Shown in pieces: positions 9,886 to 18,172 of a DNA stretch of 64,000 bases. The translations under genes and the position numbers were made by a program. The notes under the pieces are model-generated. The model made no database searches, had not been told where the DNA came from, and saw nothing but the letters and a program-made list of their open reading frames with translations. Within the stretch, counting starts at the first letter, position 1; each line of letters begins with the position of its first letter. The DNA lies in assembly GCA_013348725.1 (NCBI GenBank), contig CP054689.1:2290501-2354500 (forward strand). The letters are read 5' to 3'. Origin of the DNA: Ectothiorhodospiraceae bacterium 2226. Its GTDB lineage: Bacteria; Pseudomonadota; Gammaproteobacteria; GCA-013348725.

Positions 9886-10030
9886 GGCGCGCTTCGCAGC
9901 GTGAGGCCGCGCGCCGTCATCGGTTGAGCGCGCGCCGCGCGCCGGCAGCGAGCAGGCACATCACACGAGGAAGTGGCATGCACAGGGCAGGCACGGGTCC
10001 GGTGCCGGCGATGCCTGCGGGAGCAACGGC

Positions 10031-11161
10031 ATGGTAACGGGAAAGGGCGGATTGGTGTCGGTAGTGATGCCGGCCTACAACGCCGAGCGCTTTATCAGGC
10101 AGGCGATCGACTCCGTCATCGGGCAGGACTACCAGAATCTGGAACTGCTGGTGGTCGACGACGGATCCACGGATGGCACGGCGCGCGTCGTGGCGGACTA
10201 CGTACGACGTGATCCGCGCGTGAGACTCCTGCGCCAAGCCAACGCCGGAGTGGCCGCGGCGCGCAACGCCGGTATCGCGCACGCGCGCGGCGAGTACATC
10301 GCACCGCTGGATGCGGATGACCTGTGGTTTCCCGACATGCTTGCGCTGCAGGTGCGGCGGCTATCGGCCGAATCCGAGCGCGTGGGCGCCGCGTATGCGT
10401 GGTCGGTGCACGTCGATGAAGCCGGCCGGCCGACCGGCGGATACAACGCGGGGGGCGAAGAGGGCGATGTGTACGCCGCGCTGATGGTCGAGTTCTTCAT
10501 CGGCAACGCCAGCGCCACGGTGTTTCGCCGCGCGTGCTTCGAGCGCTGTGGCGGCTATGACCCCACGCTTCGCGCGCGCCGGGCCGAAGGATGTGAAGAT
10601 TACGATCTGCACCTGCGTGTGGCGCGGCACTTCCACTTCGTGAGGCTGCCGCGGCTGGTCGTGGGCTATCGCCAGTTGACCAGCAGCATGTCGAGCAGCA
10701 ACTGGCGGCGCATGGCGCGCGCCCACCGGTTCGTGTTCGCCGCGCTGCGCCGCCACCACCCGACGATGCCGCGCGCCTTGCGCCGCGGGGTTTACAGTCG
10801 ATTCCACCGCTATTACCTGGCGGAACTGTGTGCACGCGCGAATGACGCCCGTGGTCAGTTGCTCTGCCTCGCGCGGGCGGCCGCGGCGGACGCGCGCCTG
10901 TTGCGCAACCGAGAGTTTCGCCAAGCGGTGCGTCAGTCGCTGCGCGGACTTCGTGACGGCAAGTGCGCGTTCCAGACCGCGCAGCGCCCGCCGCCTTCCC
11001 TCCAGGCACTGGAGCGGTATCTGCATGAGCACCCACCCTCGGTAGACGCCCGGCTGCTCGGATTCGCGAGAGCGTGCGTCGAGAGCTCGGCGAAGGGGGC
11101 GCCTTCCTCCGCACGCGAACCCGGTGCGGCGGCACCGCTGCACCAAGCGGGGGGACGATGA
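10031..11161 (+). CDS. Family 2 glycosyltransferase (paralogue B)
   Basis: GT-A glycosyltransferase of 376 residues, closely similar to the protein at 4654-5796 along its length: DDGS (43-46), DADD (94-97), [19 protein letters not shown] and RCGGYD are shared. The two genes flank the UXS-galE-wzm-wzt block, as if one arose by duplication. GGGAG about ten bases upstream supports ATG 10031. The tails (after residue 250) diverge more than the catalytic halves, which would fit different acceptors or linkages. It faces a convergent glycosyltransferase operon. Confidence 0.87.
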   Translation: MVTGKGGLVSVVMPAYNAERFIRQAIDSVIGQDYQNLELLVVDDGSTDGTARVVADYVRRDPRVRLLRQANAGVAAARNAGIAHARGEYIAPLDADDLWFPDMLALQVRRLSAESERVGAAYAWSVHVDEAGRPTGGYNAGGEEGDVYAALMVEFFIGNASATVFRRACFERCGGYDPTLRARRAEGCEDYDLHLRVARHFHFVRLPRLVVGYRQLTSSMSSSNWRRMARAHRFVFAALRRHHPTMPRALRRGVYSRFHRYYLAELCARANDARGQLLCLARAAAADARLLRNREFRQAVRQSLRGLRDGKCAFQTAQRPPPSLQALERYLHEHPPSVDARLLGFARACVESSAKGAPSSAREPGAAAPLHQAGGR

Positions 11162-11180
11162 GCGAGGACGTTGCGAGGCC

Positions 11181-11205
11181 GTGCGCGTGAGTGTGTCACG
11201 CGCGC
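11181..11205. terminator. Hairpin between convergent glycosyltransferase operons
   Basis: Perfect 8-bp inverted repeat GCGCGTGA (11183-11190) and TCACGCGC (11196-11203) around a five-base loop, extendable to 10 bp with one wobble pair. It lies in the 59-base gap between two convergent genes. No T-run on either side, so a bidirectional terminator is likely but not certain. Confidence 0.5.
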
Positions 11206-11220
11206 AACGCGGCTGCGGGG

Positions 11221-12360
11221 CTAATGGATTTTGGAAGACCGGCGTCGCCTGATGGCGCCGGGCGCAGGCAGACGCGCTTCGAACCGCGTGCCGCGCGTCA
11301 CGATCTCCCGATAGAACGTCTCGAAGCGGAGCGCGATGCTCGGCCACGCCAGTTCCTCGGCGCGCCGCCGGGCCTCGCGGGCGAGGGCGGCGCGCCGGTC
11401 CGGCTGATCACGTAGGGCGCGCAGTGCTTCCACGCACGCTCTTGCGTCGGCGGGCGGAGTCAGGATGGCGCCCGCGCCGGCGAGATGAAAGCGCGTTCCC
11501 GCCAGATCGGTCGTGACGGCCGGCAGCCCGCTGGCGATGCCCTCCAGGAGCGCGTTGTTGGCCGTGCATTCCGTGAGCGGCAGCAGGAGCGCGTCCGCTT
11601 GACGATAGCGTTGCGCGAGCTCGTCGTCCGAGATGCCGCGGTAGAGGGTGACATTGGGTAATCCATCGAGGCCAGTGTCGCCACTGCTCACCACGTGGAA
11701 GTGCACGCGAGGGTCGTCGCGGAATGCCGCGGCGACGGCGCGCATGAGCGGCCAGTCCCGCAGCCAGTGGCCCACGGTGATGCAGTGCAGGCGATCGGTG
11801 TGTTGCCGCTGCATCGGCGGGCGGAAGAACGCCGTGTCGACGCCATGCGCAAACAAGTGGATGCGCTCGCGCGGCAGGTAGCGCGCGAGAAACGGCACCT
11901 GAGAGGGCGAGAGCACCGTAACGTGGTCCAGGGCGCCGATCAGGGTCGGGTTGAGAAGTTGTTCCTGCAGGGTGTGCGGCTGATGGAAGCTCGCGACCGT
12001 CACGGGACGCGGCCAGGGCACGCGTTTGAGCCAGCGCGGCAGGTACTGGCCCGCATGTTCCCCGTCGAGGAAGTGGACCGCGTGATAGCGTCCCGCCAGC
12101 GCCCCCGGAAGGGCGCGCAGCTCGGCCATCAGGTCGCCCAGTTTGTACCAAGGCATCGCGCCGCGCGCGACGCGCCGGCGCAGCCAGGGTTTGGCGGCCG
12201 CAAGCCAGCGCGGCACGTCGTCGTCACTGTCGGCCGCGCCGTCCAGCACGCTGCGAAAGCCGGCAGGATCGAGGTGGCGCACGACTTGCGTAAAGCCTGA
12301 GCGCGCACACCAGTGCGGGTAGCGCGTATGGACGAAGCGCAGACGCAGGAGCCGGCTCAT
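11221..12360 (-). CDS. Family 4-type (GT-B) glycosyltransferase
   Basis: Protein of 379 residues with a GT-B layout: N-terminal acceptor half and a C-terminal Rossmann half with VGHWLRDWPLM, a GISDDELAQRYRQADALLLPL segment, and ANNALLEGIASGLPAV, which holds the E-x7-E-like donor-binding region of GT1/GT4 enzymes. ATG 12360 overlaps the preceding GT2 stop (ATGA). Third gene of a minus-strand operon with 13286 and 15469. Role in the same surface glycan is inferred from position. Confidence 0.85.
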   Translation of the reverse strand: MSRLLRLRFVHTRYPHWCARSGFTQVVRHLDPAGFRSVLDGAADSDDDVPRWLAAAKPWLRRRVARGAMPWYKLGDLMAELRALPGALAGRYHAVHFLDGEHAGQYLPRWLKRVPWPRPVTVASFHQPHTLQEQLLNPTLIGALDHVTVLSPSQVPFLARYLPRERIHLFAHGVDTAFFRPPMQRQHTDRLHCITVGHWLRDWPLMRAVAAAFRDDPRVHFHVVSSGDTGLDGLPNVTLYRGISDDELAQRYRQADALLLPLTECTANNALLEGIASGLPAVTTDLAGTRFHLAGAGAILTPPADARACVEALRALRDQPDRRAALAREARRRAEELAWPSIALRFETFYREIVTRGTRFEARLPAPGAIRRRRSSKIH

Positions 12361-13286
12361 GCGCGCCTCCCTGCGCCTAGCAAGCCGGCGATGTGCCCCA
12401 GTTCGATCAGCGCGAAGCAATGGCGGGTGAAGGCCTGTGCATCGCGCGCGGGGCGCACGAGATCACGCAGCGTCTGCGTCGAGCCGAGCAGCCGCGCGGC
12501 CCGGCGCAGCACCGCGCGCATGCGCCGGCGCGCGTCCGGCCGACGCTCGATCATTTCCATTGCCGCATCGGAGCGTCCCTGCCAGTAGTGGCGCTGGCGA
12601 AACCAGCGGGGCGTGAGGCGCGCAGGGGCCACCGGATGGCGCACGCGCATGTCGGGCCGGTATAGCCGGGGATAGCCGCGCCGCTGCGCCTCGCGCTGAA
12701 TGAGGATGTCGCCGTTAGACAGCAGGTTGGCACCGCAGCGGTCCAGGCGCGGGTCGAACCCGCCCACCGACTCGAGCAGCGCCACCGGCATCGCCATGTT
12801 CGCCCCGATCAGCCACTCGCTGGCTACGTCGCCCAGTGCGCGCGCCTCGCCGCCCCAGTCGATGGCCGGCAGCGCCACGGCGAGCTGGTCGGACAGCCAG
12901 GCGGGGCGCGCCCCGCACCACACCGGCTCCACCGGGCCGCCGACGATGGCCGGCCGCCCGTCCGCGGCGGCGAGCCCGGCCCGCACGGCGGAGATCCATC
13001 CGGGTGCGGCCTCGGCGTCGTCGTCCAGGAACGCGACGTAGCGCGCGTGCGCCGCCCGCCAGCCGGCGTTGCGCGCCGGGTTGAGGCCCGGTGTGGACTC
13101 GTACACATAGCGCACGTCCGGATACGCGGCCACCACCTCGGCGGTGCGGTCGGTGGAGGCGTTGTCCACCACCAGTAACTGGAAATCCCTTGCCGGGTCA
13201 TGCTGCGCGAGAACGCTCTCAATGGCCCCACGTAGGGGGCCGGCGCGATTGTGGGTACAAATGATCACGCACAGGCGCTCGTTCAC
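12357..13286 (-). CDS. Family 2 glycosyltransferase
   Basis: Protein of 309 residues with a GT2 catalytic domain: CVIICTHNRAG start, VVDNASTDRT, and FLDDDAE as the metal-binding DxD. The frame stays open far upstream through the neighbouring gene, but the real start is a GTG at 13286 in a GTGA overlap with the upstream fusion gene, which places the conserved first strand at residue 5. The C-terminal part (about 225-309) is Arg-rich with a short hydrophobic end. No sugar specificity can be read. Confidence 0.88.
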   Translation of the reverse strand: MNERLCVIICTHNRAGPLRGAIESVLAQHDPARDFQLLVVDNASTDRTAEVVAAYPDVRYVYESTPGLNPARNAGWRAAHARYVAFLDDDAEAAPGWISAVRAGLAAADGRPAIVGGPVEPVWCGARPAWLSDQLAVALPAIDWGGEARALGDVASEWLIGANMAMPVALLESVGGFDPRLDRCGANLLSNGDILIQREAQRRGYPRLYRPDMRVRHPVAPARLTPRWFRQRHYWQGRSDAAMEMIERRPDARRRMRAVLRRAARLLGSTQTLRDLVRPARDAQAFTRHCFALIELGHIAGLLGAGRRA

Positions 13287-15469
13287 GGTGCGCTCTCCTC
13301 GCGCAGCGTGCGCGCCGGGGCCACGCCCCCTTGCAGGCGCGCGAGCCAGCGGGCCGCGCGGCGGCGCAGTCGCGCGGCCCGCCGCCGCCACGCCTCGCGC
13401 CGTCCCCGCGGCCGGGGTGGCGGCGGAGGCAGCGTGCGTGCGTCCAGGGGGACGAACACCTCGGTGATGAGGTGCGCGGCGCGCGCCAGCGCCTCCGGAT
13501 GGCGGCGTACCAGTGCCGCGCGCCGCTCGCGGAAGGCCACCAGCGTCTCCCACGGCAGCACGCCGGGCAGTGGATCGCGCGCGCGCCGGGCGAGCAGCGC
13601 GGGATAGGTAAGTCCGCGCCAGCCGAGGGCGAGTACGCCTACCGCCAGTTCCCAACGCTCCAGCCCCGCCCCGGCGGCGGGCGCAAAAGGCTCCCCCGGC
13701 GGCAAGGCCGTCGCGCGAAACACCGTCGCATGACCGAGCGCCGGCGCGAACCACAGATGCGGCAGGGCGGGATCGAGCGGCACGTGCGTCCCACCCTCCG
13801 GCAGCGCGCTCCAGCACGTGACCAGCCCTGCGTCGGGCGCCGCCGCCAGTGCCGCCCCCAGCCGCTCCAGGGCGTCGGGGGCGAGCAGGTCGTCCTCGTC
13901 GAGAAACATCCATCCAGGTGCGGCAGCGGCGCCCGCGCGCGCGGCGCGGGCATAGCCTGCGTTCCAGGCCTCGGTGCCGCTCTGCGCGCGCAATGCCACC
14001 AAGGCCGCGCCGGCGGCGTCGGCCTCGGCCTTGACCGCGCTCTCGGGCGGCCCGACCACGACCAGGCACGTCGGCGGTGTAGTCTGCGCGTGCAGCGCAT
14101 CCAGTGCGCTGCGCGCTCCGTGGACGCTGCGCACCCACAGCACCACGCCGGGCGCGGGTGCCGAGGCGGCGGTCTCGGCCCGCGCGCCCGCGCCGCGCTC
14201 GGCCACGCGGGCGCGCAGGGCGATGTGTGTCTGCACGATGCGGCGGTTGTCGCACAGGGTGCGCACGGCTGCCGCCGCCGCCTCCCCCATGGCCTGGCGC
14301 TGCGCGGGCGAGGCGCGAAGGCAGCGCTGCAGCGCCTCGTGCAGCGCCGGCGCGAGTGTGGTCTGATCGGGCGCATCGGCGATCCAGCCGGTCTCGCCGT
14401 CCCCGACCATCTCCGCCATGCCGCCGAAGCGCGAGGCGATCACCGGCAGGCCGCTGCCCATGGCCTCGATACAGGTGTTGGGGAAGTTCTCCCAGCGCGA
14501 GGGCACCACCGCGGCGCGGGCGCGCGCCAGAAAACCCGGCAGGGCCTCGCGCGGCTGGGGGCCGTGGAAGCGGAAGCGTGGACGTAGCGGCGGGGGAATG
14601 CGCTGGCGCAGGAAGGCGCGCATGCTCAGGCCGCCGTCGCCGGCCGGGTGGTCCGCGCCGATGAAATCGAAACACACGTTCGGATCGCGCGCGGCCGCCT
14701 GAACCGCGGCATCCACCCATTCGATGACGCCCTTGCGCGGCTCCAGGCGCCCGACGTAGCAAATACTGCCCCTGGTCCAGGTCAGCGCACTGCGCACCTG
14801 CGGCGTGAGGTCGCCAATGGGCAGGCGGATCACCGACACGCTGTTCGGCGCCAGGCCGTAATGCGCCTCGCACTGGCGCGCCAGAAATCGGCTGGGGCAT
14901 AGGTGGGCATCGGCGCGGATGATGCAGTAGCGTTCCATGTGCTGCATGGCGTAGGCGCCGGCGCTCGCGCCGTGCTGCCCGTCGTAGCGGGTTATGAATT
15001 CGCTCGGCGAGTGCAGGTGCACGATGCAGGGTGGTCGACGCGCGGGCGCCAGGCCCAGCTCGCGGCGCAGCAGGAGGTAGTAGAGGGGCGCCTCCCACTC
15101 TTGGCCCTCGATGACGTCGATACCCTCTTCCTCGATCAGACGCTCGGCCAGAAGGGCTGCGTGCAGGGCGAACCATTGGTTGGGGAAAGGCGCGCCACGC
15201 AACGCGCGCAGCTCCTCCGCCCAGCGCGCCCGCGCGTGACCCGCCAAGGGCCGGGGCGGTCGATCCTCGGGGGCGATGCGGTGGATCACCAGGCGCCCGC
15301 CGCAGCGCACCTCGTGGCGATCCGGTGCGCCCTCCCAGCGCTGGCCGATGACGTGCACCGTCTCGCCCTCGGCGGCCAGAAGCCGCATGATGTTGTCGAC
15401 GTAGGTGCCTATCCCCCCCGCCGCATAGGGCGCGGGCGGCAGTTCACGGCTGATGATGAGGTGCTTCAT
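13283..15469 (-). CDS. Two-domain glycosyltransferase: GT4 (GT-B) fused to GT2-like (GT-A)
   Basis: A 728-residue bifunctional protein. Residues 1 to about 420 are a GT4 enzyme: GGIGTYV near the start, YVGRLEPRKG (238-247) and SRWENFPNTCIEAMGSG with Glu327 and Glu335 of the E-x7-E donor motif. Residues about 440-640 are GT2-like: GVVLWVRSVH, WNAGYARAAR and LDEDD (523-527) as the DxD motif. The GT2 half lacks a clean DDGS, so it may be divergent or a binding module. The tail is very Arg/Pro-rich. First gene of the minus-strand operon; no clear Shine-Dalgarno precedes ATG 15469. The 255 bases to the divergent Mrp operon hold no convincing promoter pair. Confidence 0.85.
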   Translation of the reverse strand: MKHLIISRELPPAPYAAGGIGTYVDNIMRLLAAEGETVHVIGQRWEGAPDRHEVRCGGRLVIHRIAPEDRPPRPLAGHARARWAEELRALRGAPFPNQWFALHAALLAERLIEEEGIDVIEGQEWEAPLYYLLLRRELGLAPARRPPCIVHLHSPSEFITRYDGQHGASAGAYAMQHMERYCIIRADAHLCPSRFLARQCEAHYGLAPNSVSVIRLPIGDLTPQVRSALTWTRGSICYVGRLEPRKGVIEWVDAAVQAAARDPNVCFDFIGADHPAGDGGLSMRAFLRQRIPPPLRPRFRFHGPQPREALPGFLARARAAVVPSRWENFPNTCIEAMGSGLPVIASRFGGMAEMVGDGETGWIADAPDQTTLAPALHEALQRCLRASPAQRQAMGEAAAAAVRTLCDNRRIVQTHIALRARVAERGAGARAETAASAPAPGVVLWVRSVHGARSALDALHAQTTPPTCLVVVGPPESAVKAEADAAGAALVALRAQSGTEAWNAGYARAARAGAAAAPGWMFLDEDDLLAPDALERLGAALAAAPDAGLVTCWSALPEGGTHVPLDPALPHLWFAPALGHATVFRATALPPGEPFAPAAGAGLERWELAVGVLALGWRGLTYPALLARRARDPLPGVLPWETLVAFRERRAALVRRHPEALARAAHLITEVFVPLDARTLPPPPPRPRGRREAWRRRAARLRRRAARWLARLQGGVAPARTLREESAP

Positions 15470-15724
15470 GGGCGCGGCCGCGCGCCTGCGGCGCTTGCCT
15501 GCGTCGACGACGCTTCGCGGTCCACGGCGCGCGATCCCTTGTGCGGCAGTTCCATTGCTGTCCCCCCGGTGAACTCTCGTGCGTGCCGCTGCGGCTGCAT
15601 CTTGTGCACGTGCAGAAAACGTAGTTCACACTTTGTGGCCGTGCAACGCGCCGACCGGGCGCCTTGAACTGACGCTAAGGCACTGACAAGCTTGTGGGTA
15701 GCTTCACGGGGCGGGAGGATGCTC

Positions 15725-16261
15725 GTGGTATCCGATAAAGACATGCTTGCGGCCAGCTATCCGATCGCCTTCGTGTGGCGCACCCTGTTGCTGGGCGGTT
15801 TCTGGTGGGCACTGACCGACGGCTCGACCTATGCGTGGTGGCTCGGTGTGGTGGCGGTCGTGACGGTGGCGGGGCTTAGCCTGCTCACGCTTGCGCCCGG
15901 CGATCTGTGGTGGCGGCCGATCAACCTTGGGCGGTTTGTGGTGTACTTCGCGGGGCAGTCTTTGATCGGTGCAGTGGATGTCGCGCGGCGGGCGCTGCAG
16001 CCGCGCATGCCGCTGGACCCCGCGTTCGTGGACTATGAGTTGCGGCTGCGGGCCGCGTTGCCGCGGGCGCTGTTTCTCAACACGCTCAGCCTGACGCCGG
16101 GCACCCTCAGCGCGGAAATCGAGGACGATCGCCTGCGTCTGCATGTGCTGGTGGCCGGACCGCACTACCCGGACTATCTAGCGGCGCTGGAGCGGCGCGT
16201 CGGCGCGGTGTTCGGCGAGAGCTTCCCGGCTGCCTCCGGCAACGCGGGAGCGAGCCGTTGA
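15725..16261 (+). CDS. mnhE: Mrp/Mnh antiporter subunit E
   Basis: Membrane protein of about 179 residues, first gene of an eight-gene Mrp-type operon. Two or three N-terminal hydrophobic segments, then the conserved soluble end (FLNTLSLTPGTLSAEI ... LHVLVAGPHYP), typical of MrpE/MnhE/MbhA. GGGAGG at 15713-15718 is spaced six bases from GTG 15725, so that start is used; ATG 15719 abuts the ribosome site and TTG 15692 would add a leader, so the start is uncertain by a few codons. MrpE is needed for assembly or full activity of the multisubunit complex. Confidence 0.85.
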   Translation: MVSDKDMLAASYPIAFVWRTLLLGGFWWALTDGSTYAWWLGVVAVVTVAGLSLLTLAPGDLWWRPINLGRFVVYFAGQSLIGAVDVARRALQPRMPLDPAFVDYELRLRAALPRALFLNTLSLTPGTLSAEIEDDRLRLHVLVAGPHYPDYLAALERRVGAVFGESFPAASGNAGASR

Positions 16262-16557
16262 ATCTCGTACTGCTGGCGGTGACGGTGTTTCTGCTCCTGA
16301 ACGTGGCGGCCGGTCTGGTGCGGGTCATGCGCGGGCCCACCCCCGCCGACCGCATGATGGCGGCGCAGCTGTTCGGCACCACCGGCGTGGGCGTGCTGGT
16401 GCTGCTTGCCTTCGCGGTGGACCAACCCGCGCTGCTCGACGTCGCACTGGTGTTCGCGCTGCTGGCGGCCCTGGTGGTGGCGGCCTTCGTCCATCAGTGG
16501 GGTGGTCATTATCCCGACGAGCGCGCGCGCAACCTGCGCGGCGAGGAGCGGGAATGA
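16258..16557 (+). CDS. mnhF: Mrp/Mnh antiporter subunit F
   Basis: Small membrane protein of 99 residues with three hydrophobic helices and the MrpF signature VMRGPTPADRMMA after the first helix. It starts with TTG at 16258 in a TTGA overlap with mnhE, with GGGAG a few bases upstream. The short charged tail (PDERARNLRGEERE) carries the ribosome site for the next gene. In the Mrp complex F packs with E and G around the ion path. Confidence 0.9.
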   Translation: MNLVLLAVTVFLLLNVAAGLVRVMRGPTPADRMMAAQLFGTTGVGVLVLLAFAVDQPALLDVALVFALLAALVVAAFVHQWGGHYPDERARNLRGEERE

Positions 16558-16853
16558 TCCTCGACCTCCTGTCGCTGTTGCTGGTGGTGACCGGCGCGCT
16601 GTTCTTTGCCGCAGGCACTGTGGGACTGCTGCGTTTCCCCGATGTCTACACGCGCCTGCACGCCATCACCAAGGCCGACAACGTCGGACTTGGGCTGATG
16701 ATCGTCGGTCTGATGCTGCAGGCGGAAGGCGCCGCCCAGGTGGTCAAGCTGCTGACCATCTGGCTGCTGGTACTGTTCGCTAGCGCGACCGCCTGCCACC
16801 TCATCGCGCGCGCCGCCTTGCGTGAGGGCGTAGCCGCCTGGAGGCGTCGATGA
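16554..16853 (+). CDS. mnhG: Mrp/Mnh antiporter subunit G
   Basis: Membrane protein of 99 residues with three helices and the MrpG motif LLRFPDVYTRLHAITKADNVG (split over residues about 25-45). ATG 16554 in an ATGA overlap with mnhF, preceded by GAGGAG. The in-frame upstream start (16497) lies inside mnhF and is rejected. Ends in an ATGA overlap with the next gene. Confidence 0.93.
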   Translation: MILDLLSLLLVVTGALFFAAGTVGLLRFPDVYTRLHAITKADNVGLGLMIVGLMLQAEGAAQVVKLLTIWLLVLFASATACHLIARAALREGVAAWRRR

Positions 16854-17830
16854 GCATCGTGGCCGCGGTGTTCGACGCCGTGCTTGGGCTTATGTTGATC
16901 TGGCTCGCGTGGCGCCTGCTGCGTAGCGACGACCTGTTCAAGGCGGTGGTGTTGTTCATCGTATTCGGCCTGATGGTGGCGCTGGCGTGGGCGCGTCTCG
17001 GCAGCCCGGATCTGGCCCTCGCCGAGGCGGCCATCGGCGCCGGCCTGACGGGCGTGCTGCTGCTGATTACGCTGGCCACTACCGGCCACAGTGCCTATGC
17101 GACCTTCGATGCGCGGCCCCGCGTACGGCTGGGTTGGGCGGGGCGTTGGACGCGGGGATTGCTGGTGGCGGGCGTGGCCGCCATCCTCGCCACGGCGGTA
17201 TGGAGCATGGCGGAGGACTTCCGCGGGCTCGCGCCGGCAGTGGACCAGCGCATAGCCGAGGCCGGCGCCGCCAATCCGGTCACCGCGGTGCTGCTCAATT
17301 TCCGCTCTTGGGACACGCTGCTTGAGATCGGGGTGCTGCTGCTCGCGCTCACCGCCACCTGGGCGCTTGGCGGCCGGCCGGTGAGCGCGTTTCCGGGTGC
17401 GGTCCGCATGGGCGGCATGTTCACCGTGCTCGCCCGCTTTCTGGTGCCGCTGCTGGTGCTGACCGGGATTTATCTGGTCTGGGCCGGAACCAACCAGCCA
17501 GGCGGGGCCTTCCAAGCCGGGACGCTGATCGGTGCCGCCGGCATCGTGCTGCTGCTGTCCGGCCTGCTCGCGCCGCACCGGGGTCATGCCTTCCCGCTGC
17601 GGGTGCTCCAGGTGTTCGGCCTGCTGGTGTTTCTGTCGGCCGGATTGGCGGGTCTGTTCGGCGGCCATTTCCTCGAGTATCCGGCGGGGCAGGTCGGCGC
17701 GTTTATCCTGGGCGTGGAACTCGCGCTGACCGTATCCATCGCCGTCACGCTGGGTGCGCTGTTCTTCGCGGCCGAGCCCCACGCCGCACGCCCGCTGCCC
17801 GTGCAGGGTCGACAACAGGAGGCGCCGTGA
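16850..17830 (+). CDS. Fused Mrp subunit: MbhD-like + MbhE-like + MnhB
   Basis: A 326-residue membrane protein joining three parts that are separate genes in archaeal Mbh clusters. Residues 1-80 are DUF4040/MbhD-like (PDLALAEAAIGAGL with Glu59), the stretch otherwise found at the C-terminus of MrpA. Residues about 100-175 are MbhE-like (NPVTAVLLNFRSWDTLLEIG). Residues about 190-315 are MnhB (LVPLLVLTGIYLVWAG, QPGGAFQAG). So the MrpA tail is fused to MrpB and not to a NuoL-like head. It overlaps mnhG (ATGA) and mnhC (GTGA). Confidence 0.88.
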   Translation: MSIVAAVFDAVLGLMLIWLAWRLLRSDDLFKAVVLFIVFGLMVALAWARLGSPDLALAEAAIGAGLTGVLLLITLATTGHSAYATFDARPRVRLGWAGRWTRGLLVAGVAAILATAVWSMAEDFRGLAPAVDQRIAEAGAANPVTAVLLNFRSWDTLLEIGVLLLALTATWALGGRPVSAFPGAVRMGGMFTVLARFLVPLLVLTGIYLVWAGTNQPGGAFQAGTLIGAAGIVLLLSGLLAPHRGHAFPLRVLQVFGLLVFLSAGLAGLFGGHFLEYPAGQVGAFILGVELALTVSIAVTLGALFFAAEPHAARPLPVQGRQQEAP

Positions 17831-18168
17831 CGCAGGGGGTGTGGTTCATGCTGGTGGGGGTGGCGCTGTTCAGCCTTGGGCTGCACGGCTTGCTCGCCAA
17901 GGCGCACCTGTTGCACAAGGTGCTGGGCTTGAACGTGATGGCCAGCGGCACCTTTATGGTGTTCATCGGCGCCGGCGCACGGGTGCCGGGGGTGGCGCCG
18001 GACCCGGTCCCGCAAGCCATGGTACTGACCGGCATCGTGGTGGCCGTCTGCACCGCGGCCTACGCGCTGGCCCTGACGCGGCGTATCCGCGACGTCACCG
18101 GCCGAACCACGCTGCCCGGCGAGCACGACACGCCGCCGCCGCCCCACCGCGCTGCCCGCGACTACTAA
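17827..18168 (+). CDS. mnhC: Mrp/Mnh antiporter subunit C (NuoK-like)
   Basis: Protein of 113 residues with three helices, homologous to NuoK: KVLGLNVMASGTFMVFIG in the middle helix and PQAMVLTGIVVAVCTAAYALAL in the third. GTG start at 17827 in a GTGA overlap with the fused B subunit. The last 25 residues are polar and Pro-rich. Completes the order E-F-G-(D/E/B)-C that precedes the large antiporter-like subunits. Confidence 0.92.
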   Translation: MTQGVWFMLVGVALFSLGLHGLLAKAHLLHKVLGLNVMASGTFMVFIGAGARVPGVAPDPVPQAMVLTGIVVAVCTAAYALALTRRIRDVTGRTTLPGEHDTPPPPHRAARDY

Positions 18169-18172
18169 GCGC

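Noticed and set aside
12357-15176. A 939-codon minus-strand frame extending the GT2 gene upstream
   Set aside because: The extension is Arg/Ala/Pro-rich shadow sequence of the GT4-GT2 fusion gene; the real GT2 start is the GTG at 13286.
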